This document shows, in pieces, positions 56,541-64,000 of a DNA stretch of 64,000 nt (positions are counted from its first letter, which is position 1; the number at the start of each line of letters is the position of its first letter). Made by a program: the position numbers and the translations under genes. The notes beneath the pieces were generated by a model. It searched no databases. It saw only the letters and a program-made list of their open reading frames with translations, and was not told where the DNA came from. Origin of the DNA: Corythucha ciliata (lineage: Eukaryota; Arthropoda; Insecta; Hemiptera; Tingidae); assembly GCA_038030265.1 (NCBI GenBank), contig CM075941.1:36890164-36954163 (forward strand). Direction: 5' to 3'.

Positions 56541-57179
56541 CCCTCCTTTTTATTTTCAACTAATTCATTTTTAATTTTATAGTTTTGAAAATCAAATGCG
56601 CTTCTTAGGTCATTTTTTCTCGTCCGCCTTTTTCCGTTCCGTTCTGCTAGACGCGCACCTTATTAGGACACGGTGCCCCCGGCGCTCGCCCGCCCTCCTT
56701 GGAAAGAATAAACATAATCGCATAACAAAAACTTTAGGGGCGCACTTGAAAAATACGCAGTCCGTCTGCTCCTAAGCAGTATCTATTATCTATTAACTAG
56801 AGATTCATAACCCTGACATGCAGAGTTGCTTTTGCTTTACAGCGGCCATTGGCGTTTTTCGTTAGGTTTTATTAGAAAAACTATCCCACACAGCCAGAAA
56901 TATTCTCATCAGTAGGACCATTTTCAAGGAGCGAAATCTGTTTGGACTTGATGAGCACATGTAAGAATGGTGGAGCTGACTAACGAAAGTGTACTGGTGT
57001 CGTAATCGCGAACCCTCCTCGACTCACCCAAAAGTACTTGTCAAGAATTCGAACTAATGAAACGTAAAGTGAGAGCTATATCGAGAATGTGATAAATCGA
57101 TAATCCTCTGTTGGGGAGGTGCTTTACTCAAATACGTTTGGAAAAAAAGAGTTAATGAACAATTTTGCAGGCTATGTAT
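56541..57179. other. No gene recognised
   Basis: Sequence without supported frames. A GC-rich patch at 56680 carries no recognised site. Confidence 0.35.
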
Positions 57180-57540
57180 AGGGCTTGCCGGGTCGCTCCA
57201 ACGGGTCAAACAACAGCGAAATTGGTTATTTTAAACAGTCGAATCCACGAAATAGTTTTTTCAATGGCCCAACAGGGTAAAAGTGTGTGCTTGTTGCAGC
57301 GAAATTTTCTTTTTGGGGATGGATGAGCTATCTCCGCAAAAGTAAGAAGGCCGACTTTCCGTAATTTTGTATTTTGAGTTAGCCAAGCACGCGATCGAGC
57401 CAGCCCAGCAAAACTTAATTTATGGAGAAGATGGACCCATCGAATTGACTTGTCAGGTGGGCCAAACCTGCTAAATTTTGTTTTTAAAAGAAGTGAGATC
57501 CGCTAAATCGATCCTTTGAAATGAGCGAACACCCTAGAAA
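57180..57540. repeat. Second degenerate repeat family
   Basis: Irregular CAGCGAAATTGG/CACGAAATAG/GGCCCAACAGGG motifs spaced 45-60 bp, as at 4220-4600. Confidence 0.4.
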
Positions 57541-57826
57541 TTTTTAATTTGAACATTTAGACGTGTTTAACAAAGATATATTGATTTTACTTATTGATAA
57601 ATACAAGAAAATACATTTGCGCCGCTACTTGGATAATTTGACAAAATCTGCGAGGGTAGCATCACATCTGGTTCATCTTTCACTTTGATGCTGAAAGTAT
57701 CGGATTCGTCGTTTTTGGCCCATAGCACCAGGCAGGAGGTGAGCAAGAGCATCCAGGCTAGAGATAGTTAACATTTGTTGTCGCATTGTTTTTATTGACG
57801 CGGAATTTTTTCATTGCTCGAAGCGC

Positions 57827-58078
57827 CTAAGGTCCGAGTTTAATCAGCCGGAGAGGTAGGGGGCTTTTTATCCCTCTTATCTAGCTATATTATACCCTTC
57901 TTAAAACAATAATTCCTTAAATCACAAGGCGCTCACCAACTGCTTTCGAGGAACAAATAAACCAACTCATTTTAAAATCAATTATAACAAATATTTATTT
58001 CAATACAAAAATAACGAAAATAACAAAATCAAATCATCATGGTATTTACAATGAAAAACAAATTATAGATCAATGACT
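57827..58078 (-). repeat. Inverted duplication, left arm (252 bp)
   Basis: Exact-length reverse complement of 59053-59304, with two mismatches by eye and no indels. On the minus strand it contains GTATTGAAATAAATATTTG, a poly(A) region like that of copy 2, so it looks like a cluster-gene 3' UTR. Confidence 0.93.
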
Positions 58079-58137
58079 GCAGCGGCCTAATACATCGATG
58101 GCTCGAAGGGAATGAGTGTATACTTTGATTGTTTTCA

Positions 58138-58426
58138 CCATAGAGATAATATAACTACTACAGGGGGCATTGAATGCGCAAACAAGTTTAAACTGGGGCA
58201 AGGATTAACGTCATCCGGATATCGTTGCGGCTCCGTAGGTCTCTTCCCATTGGCTGTCTCAAAAGGCGGGGTTTCAAAAAGTCCCCCTTCACACCATCCA
58301 CATCCCCACAGGTACTTCTTCAACCAATAGCAAGGGATTTTCGGAGCTAGCTCAAGCTCTTGGTGACGTCAACCATGGACCGCTGCGCAATAGACAATTC
58401 AAGCTCTAGTTATATTATCTCTATGG
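58138..58426. mobile_element. 289-bp MITE
   Basis: CCATAGAGATAATATAACTA at the left and TAGTTATATTATCTCTATGG at the right. Flanked by TTTTCA on both sides (58132-58137, 58427-58432). It lies between the arms of the inverted duplication. Confidence 0.85.
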
Positions 58427-58445
58427 TTTTCACCATCCTCGGATG

Positions 58446-58655
58446 GGGATGCCGACAACGGGGCGAAAAAAGGTAATTCCCTTCGATTGTTATCTTTCTC
58501 GGGTCGTTACCTCTACACAAGTCCGAAAACAATCATCACACTCTTATCATTAAAAACAAATTCTCCTAACGGTTGGTCTGCGAACAGCAATAGTGATGTG
58601 CTATATTTCATAATCGACTATTTTGTGTTGTAATGTTGGCCACACAACTGACGTT
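58446..58655. mobile_element. Truncated copy of the 53957-54351 foldback
   Basis: Starts with the intact terminus GGGATGCCGACAACGGGG and follows one arm through GTTGGCCACACAACTGACG. The second arm is missing. It shows that this family is dispersed and gives the undecayed terminal sequence. Confidence 0.85.
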
Positions 58656-59052
58656 ATATATTTATTTACCTTTACTTTGGTAATTCAGTTGACGAATGAT
58701 CCTCCGTATTTGAAAATTCCTTTACACAACATCGGTGTGACAACATAACTCAATAAGACTCAATCTCCTTTCGAATGCGTGTTTTGTTTCAGGAATTATT
58801 CATATTGTAAGTGCCTCAATTGTATAACAACCTATCTAATGAAGGATTTAAGGTTCTTCGTCACGCAATATTCTTCTAGCTACCTCACGGAACTAGTGTA
58901 CCTGTTGGATTAGATAGCAAGACAGAAGCATGAATTGTATCGGATGATAGAGAGGAGAATTTCATACGAAATCTTATCAAAGAGATGAAAAAAGAGTATG
59001 AGATGCCTCACATGTTTTAGCTTAATATTCTTTGGTTTTACAAACCCGTGTA
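58656..59052. other. No supported gene between the arms
   Basis: A 28-codon plus frame ending TAG at about 59016 precedes the right arm with its AATAAA, but it begins at a stop and I find no acceptor to open it. Confidence 0.4.
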
Positions 59053-59304
59053 AGTCATTGATCTATAATTTGTTTTTCATTTTAAATACCATGATGATTT
59101 GATTTTGTTATTTTCGTTATTTTTGTATTGAAATAAATATTTGTTATAATTGATTTTACAATGAGTTGGTTTATTTGTTCCTCGAAAGCAGTTGGTGAGC
59201 GCCTTGTGATTTAAGGAATTATTGTTTTAAGAAGGGTATAATATAGCTAGATAAGAGGGATAAAAAGCCCCCTACCTCTCCGGCTGATTAAACTCGGACC
59301 TTAG
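59053..59304 (+). repeat. Inverted duplication, right arm (252 bp)
   Basis: Partner of 57827-58078. On the plus strand it holds ATTGAAATAAATATTTG. Its outer end abuts the truncated coding remains of copy 4, whose frame reaches a stop (GSG then TAA) exactly at the arm boundary. Confidence 0.93.
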
Positions 59305-60022
59305 CCTGAGCCATAGTTAAGTCCAGAAACTAGGCCTGACCCTGAGCTGTAGTCTAAGCTGGAGCAGTAACTGCTACCAAGACTTACGCCCGAACCAAGT
59401 CCATTGCTAGGGGAAGATAGCCCAATGCTATGAAGGCCTGAACCTAGAGATAGGCCGCTGATTGAGCCATGGGAAGACGCGTACAGTCCATTTCCAGAAC
59501 CAAACTTAAAGCCCAGTTCACACCCTTCATGCACGCTTCCGATCCGACACCGATCATGCATTTTTTGATAGGTGTGGGGACCGTAATAGGCGTTAATACC
59601 GAATAATTCACGGCTATTAAGATTCTCAGCCCTCTCAAATTGCCTTTCCAACCCAAATATAGTCTAACCGTTACGAGGGTTTCCACAGTCTCCTATCCGA
59701 CATGCATGATCGGTGTCGGTTCGGAAGCGTGCATGATAGGTGTGACCAGGCCTTAAGGCTTTCTCCATATACGCTTCGCCTTTTGTTTTCGCCTTGTGAT
59801 AAAGCAAGAGCACTTAAAAAAACTGCAAAGAGACCCTGAAAAATAAAATTCAAAATTGCATTAGTTCATCTAAAACTATAAAAGTTTCACGGGTACGTGT
59901 GCTCACTGTTCAGGTCCCTTGAGGTACCAGCTCATTATGCACAAACGAGTACGCTCGGTATAGAAACGAAATGTTTCTATAATCAAATATTTTGTATTTG
60001 TTATTCTTACCAAGGGATTCAT
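59301..60022 (-). pseudogene. Cluster copy 4, broken Gly/Ser-Pro-Val protein gene
   Basis: Minus strand. Exon 1 (60022-60011) encodes MNPL with donor GTAAGA. After a 175-nt intron exon 2 starts at 59835 with GLFAVFLSALALSQGENKRR through VYGESL. A 243-bp TTAA MITE (59510-59752) then interrupts the frame. Beyond it the Gly-Ser part resumes (FGSGNGLYASSHGSISGLSL) and ends at 59301 with NYGSG and a stop at the inverted-duplication boundary. The whole Pro-Val block and tail are gone. The TATA box is split by a 1.12-kb element. All three lesions argue for a dead gene. It is the only cluster member on the minus strand. Confidence 0.9.
59510..59752. mobile_element. TTAA-flanked MITE inside copy 4 coding exon
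   Basis: 243 bp. Ends AGCCCAGTTCACACC and GGTGTGACCAGGCC, with inner ATGCACGCTTCCGATCCGAC mirrored by TCGGAAGCGTGCAT. Flanked by TTAA at 59506-59509 and 59753-59756. Confidence 0.88.
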
Positions 60023-60067
60023 GCTGAATTGAAAGATGTTTCTCTCAACAACCCTTCGGATATTATA

Positions 60068-61187
60068 CAGGGTCTTTCAGGAGGAATGTGCAATACTTGG
60101 CCATGTTGTAGTGCGCACCTGGACGCACCAAAAATACCATATGAACATATGGTCGAAAGTGGTTACCTTACAAGATATCGGCATTTTCCTGTTTTTCACT
60201 CTCTTCGTGACTTTCTTGCACAAAGCGCGGATTCACAACTCGCAATTCAAGTTTAGACAAAAACTAATGACTGATTCGGAAAGGGCAGAAAATGTCCTTC
60301 ACAAATCTGTCATAGAATTGGGTTCGGATTTAATTTTGGCCTGTAATCTGCACGCAAACACAGCAAAAATGAAATGCCAAAAATAGCTCGTGAATTTCAA
60401 GTTGGCGTACGTCAGCTGTTTTATGGTCTCATGAGTGGCAAAATTGATGAACACTTCTCCATTTGATGGCCTTTCGAATGATCTATTACAAACCGTATTT
60501 ACGTGAACTATGCGGGCAGCAGGCACGCTAGAAACAGAGAAAAACGTAGGATAATGGTCGAGTTGGAGCGATGATCTCTGGGGATTATGTGCTTAGCTGA
60601 ACCTCTAATTTTCAAAATAAGACGGCTATCGTCTATGGTGGTATGCTAACTTCATCCAGGAGCGGTGAGACGTGAATTCAAATGTGAAGGATAGTTTCTC
60701 AGCCCCCACCCCTACACATTGTACTACATTGTTCACTTCAACCACTCGCGCCGCCGGCCGTCAAGCCCGGCGGCGGTGGTAGATTACTTGTACTCGCGGC
60801 TTTAACACTAACTCTTCACACTTCCCTTAAGAATAACGCCAAGTCTCTCGCTCCTTAATGAAAAGAGCCCAGTTATGCGTCACAGAAGAAGGTGGTCGGC
60901 TTTTTGAGCATTTAATTGCTTATAACTATTACACACCTCCTTTGAACGTGAAAAATAAATTCTAGCCATCATGAGAGAGATGGCGCGGTATACATTAGTT
61001 TTTGTCTAAACTTGAATTGCGAGCTGTGAATCCACGCCTTGTGTTCACGAAGAGCGTGAAAAACAGGAAAATGCCGATATCTCGTAAGGTAACCACTTTC
61101 GACCATATGTTCATATGGTATTTTTGGTGCGTCCATGGGCGAACTACAATATGGCAAAGTATTGCACATTCCTCCTGAAACACCCTG
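60068..61187. mobile_element. 1.12-kb foldback-type element inserted in the copy 4 TATA box
   Basis: Terminal inverted repeats of ~200 bp (60068-60269 and 60993-61187) are close complements. The ends are CAGGGTCTTTCAGGAGGAAT and CAGGGTGTTTCAGGAGGAAT. Flanks are TA on both sides. The centre (~60270-60990) is unique and shows no transposase frame. Removing it restores TATATAATATC and the GGGATT block of the cluster promoter on the minus strand. Confidence 0.93.
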
Positions 61188-61320
61188 TATACAAGAAAAT
61201 CCCTCCCCCTTTCTTTATTCACACACTTGACATTTTAAACAAGAGCTTCTTATGAGATTGCTCGAATGACCCGACCCCCGTCGTCTAATCTTACGTAAAT
61301 AACTTGGTCAGTTTGAGGAG
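61188..61320 (-). promoter_or_regulatory. Displaced upstream promoter half of copy 4
   Basis: The minus strand carries TTACGTAAGATTAGACGACG, GGTCATTCGAGCAATCTCAT, AAATGTCAAGTGTG and GGGATTTTCTTG, the same order as upstream of copy 3. It ends at the TA where the 1.12-kb element entered. Confidence 0.85.
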
Positions 61321-62637
61321 GGATTCGCAAGTTTTGATTCATTATTCCCCCCATATACAAGTAAGTGTAATTTATCCCAATCTACGGAAACGTTGAATGA
61401 AAATTCACAAATTAATAATGTTTAGCATTTTCCTCGATTACCATGTACGTACAATAATAGGATTTATTATGGCAGCGCTGATGATAGTACCCTATAAAGA
61501 AACCCTTGTTTTTGCAGTACGAGGAATACATTAAAATAATGTGTGGAGAGACAAAAATATGTCGATTGCGATCATTCTCGCTCTCCACAGCAACACTAAT
61601 TGGAGTGCACTCAGTACGCTATACTTTATCTAATTGTTTGAAACGGTTCCTTCCCCCAAGAGCAGGACGTAGGAATCCATCTGGTTTATCATTATTTGCG
61701 ACAATTTTTACCGAGCGAGAACTTTTTCAAGAATAGCCTGCCCCACATTGACGGTTTGCTTTTAAAACTGGATTAATATTACCCAGTTTTCCTAGGAAAT
61801 GATTGATTCAATCCCATGCTATCATGGAATTATTATAAAATATGTATCTACTGTTTTTGTTATTTATCGCCTTTTCATACATTCTGAATATTTAAAATTA
61901 ATGATGTTGGGTCACATAATTATTGAAGTGGTGAAATCCGTCGGAGCTCCTTAATATAGTCTGAAAAATTTGTTTATTCCTAAGGTCCTTATTATTACGA
62001 ACGTTGTCCAGAATAGCTATTTCAAAAAGGGCAAAAAGTTTTACTCAACCACAGTCATTCATAAGTTGAAGGTGGCTAATGGAAGCCTGTGATCAGGGTC
62101 ATAGTATGTCATCGTAATCAGATATTTTTTTTTGTAAACCTTTTACGAAGGCTAAACTGAACAGAAGCCAAGTAGTCCACAAAGCGCTCCTTTTCAGACC
62201 GAGGACTGAAAGAAATTTCACAGTGTTTTACTATATTACTTATTGTGGAGGAAGCTCAAAAGTATACGAAAGCTCAAAACATCATCAGGGGGGAAATAGA
62301 AGCTTTTCATGGTGATGATTGTGAGGGGGGGGGGGTTTGACGGATGCGTAGAAATTAAATTTGAACGCAAAATTGTAGTTTAGAGATTGATGATTGGTGT
62401 CTAGATTAGCCACAAAATTGTAAGTTTTGGAGTTAACAGAAACTGTCAATTTTATAAAGGCCAAATTAATAGCCTCAAAATTGAAAATAATTATAAGCAA
62501 AATTTCATGTTCCCTGATAGTCCACTGAATATAAACATGTAGAATTATTGATTATAGGTACGTGCAACAAAACATGTACCCACATCTCACTAGCCATTTT
62601 TCATGTGTATTTTGAGGTGCTGTTCACGATGAGAGTG

Positions 62638-62673
<36 letters not shown>

Positions 62674-63684
62674 GGTAAATCGCGGAACGTGCTCAAATTT
62701 TGAAAATACAGCTTTTTCATTTTTCCCCGACAAGATATGGAAATTACCTGCCGATCTACCAATTCTACCGCAAATCTGAAAGCACCAATTGAAAGAGGAC
62801 GATCAAAGTAGTTCGGAAAACCACGTGTAGTCATTTTTATGTACAAATTTTCAACCGGAAGAGAGTTTTAAGTTTTTAATTTTTGAATCCAACCGGTTAA
62901 CGCAGTCATTTTCTGGCCGAATGGGGAACTTGCATGAATGTCCGATTTGGGAGAAAAGTATACCGATGAATTGGCACGTGGAGAGAAGGAAATCAACGGT
63001 AGTTGCAGCCCGATTGATGCATCTGGTGATTTTAAAATACATTTCAAAGTTCTTCAGGAGGGGGTGAATGGTGCGAGGTAAAATTACGTCAATGTTTAGA
63101 CGTGATGCATTTGAGAAATTTTTGGTTTACAAGAAAAATTATCCCATAGAAAACACGTTTTACCCCCTCTTCCCCACACTATCCATTCATTAACTAATTT
63201 CATTAACTAACCATTGACGTAATCAAACCCCCACTCAAAATTTTTAAAAATTTGCTTTAAAAAAACCCTTGATTGATTTCAATGTTTAATGTGAGCAATT
63301 GTCTTGTTGAATAGCCCACTTCATGAAACACCGTTGCTTGAAAAATTTCAAGTTCCACATTGTGCATTTTAGGCCGTAAATGCATATAACCAAATTTGCT
63401 AATTTGTTTGTATGGCTTACGATAAAAATAATTTTAGGATGACATTTTCGTAATTCTCTGCGCAGACAGTCAAAAACCGAAGTCTGAATTTTTTCTACAT
63501 TTCTCATGTTATGACCCAACCAAACGCCCCATTCAACCAGAAATGCATAGTTATGAAAGGTGTGTGAAATGGCAGTGAAACGAGTCCAGGAGTCTGCCAT
63601 GCTGTATCTGGTGACTAAGAATTTTATAGGTAGCTAATTAAAGTCATTAATTTGGGACATGAATTTAGCCGAACGAACATAGTC
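61321..63684. other. No gene recognised
   Basis: AT-rich. Contains a ~29-base A run (about 62640-62669) and a G run (62328-62337). Frames at 61506-61736 and 63286-63600 have no recognisable domain. Confidence 0.4.
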
Positions 63685-64000
63685 CTGAAACTGGTCTCAT
63701 TCGACCGGTTTTATAGAGCTGATTATGACTATGAGCGTGTGCCGGCGCCTGCCTGGGACATAGGCCCTCGGTGTCCAGTCAAACTTCCTTATGACACATG
63801 ATTTAACCGGAAGAAATTATAGACGTATAATTGATCTCATTCAGCAGGTGTTGGTTTCATAGAGCTGAATAACGAATATGTTCGTCTGCGGTCTGCCTAA
63901 AGCGTTTGTCCTCAGTGACCAGTAAAACTCGCTTTTGGGACATTAATGCCAGCAGACGATCATATTCGTATTCAGCTCCATAAAACCTGTCGAGTGTGAC
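63685..64000. repeat. Inverted repeat running off the window
   Basis: GAGCTGAATAACGAATATG with TTCGTCTGC (63861-63888) pairs with GCAGACG and CATATTCGTATTCAGCTC (63952-63980). ACCGGTTTTATAGAGCTGAT (~63700) is a further diverged copy. Probably part of a foldback element cut by the window end. Confidence 0.65.

Noticed and set aside
58930..59018. Short plus frame ending in TAG just before an AATAAA-bearing arm, possibly a last exon.
   Set aside because: It starts right after an in-frame stop and no AG acceptor is placed to open it; the AATAAA belongs to the duplicated cluster UTR.
62639..62669. Long A run that might mark a retroposed mRNA end.
   Set aside because: No upstream coding remnant or target duplication was found; it may be a simple homopolymer.
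63286..63600. 104-codon minus frame with several Cys and His.
   Set aside because: Spacing of Cys/His fits no known finger and nothing nearby supports expression.

Overview
The window looks like an AT-rich insect genome fragment, possibly hemipteran; the species cannot be fixed from sequence alone. The grounds are spliceosomal genes with short introns, an arthropod-style TATA box plus TCATTC initiator, secreted Gly/Ser/Pro-Val structural proteins of the insect cuticle or secretion type, and remains of Ty3/Gypsy, I/Jockey-like LINE, PIF/Harbinger and many non-autonomous DNA transposons. Nothing suggests bacterial or viral origin.

Layout. 1-9.5 kb: a frameshifted HARBI1-like transposase relic, diverged ~33-bp repeat arrays, an inverted-repeat element (3.6-4.2 kb) and a 97-bp tandem repeat (7.2-7.5 kb). 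9.6-15.8 kb: nested inverted repeats and MITEs. 17.1-22.8 kb: a dead LINE on the minus strand, split by a MITE and by a 1.9-kb hAT-like element whose 8-bp target duplication restores the LINE reading. 25.5-28.9 kb: a 3.3-kb internally deleted Gypsy element with both short LTRs. 29.5-32.2 kb: a second copy of the hAT-like element and more foldbacks. 38.1-40.7 kb: a 5' part of another Gypsy element.

Host genes. (1) Three complete paralogues and one broken one (34.2-35.6, 41.6-43.0, 52.7-53.9 kb plus; 59.3-60.0 kb minus) encode secreted proteins with a Gly-Ser-Leu-rich N part, a constant ~118-residue Pro-Val/Pro-Tyr repeat block and a Gly/Ser tail. All four share a near-identical core promoter, a 12-nt leader and a 4-codon first exon, missed by plain ORF calling, that supplies the start of the signal peptide. 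(2) A six-exon minus-strand gene at 48.4-49.5 kb encodes a 258-residue highly charged protein; I assembled it from splice sites, and all five introns are phase 1.

The most notable signals are interactions between mobile elements and the gene cluster. A 1.12-kb foldback sits in the TA of the fourth copy's TATA box, a TTAA-flanked MITE interrupts its coding exon, a 395-bp foldback with a perfect 8-bp duplication lies in the third copy's 3' UTR, and a 252-bp inverted duplication with two mismatches surrounds the fourth copy's 3' region. A TTAA-flanked MITE carrying a tRNA-like gene with CCA lies downstream of copy 2. The ~33-bp repeat arrays scattered through the window are explained at least in part as internal sequence of the hAT-like family.

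All similarity statements are from reading by eye; no database search or alignment program was run.
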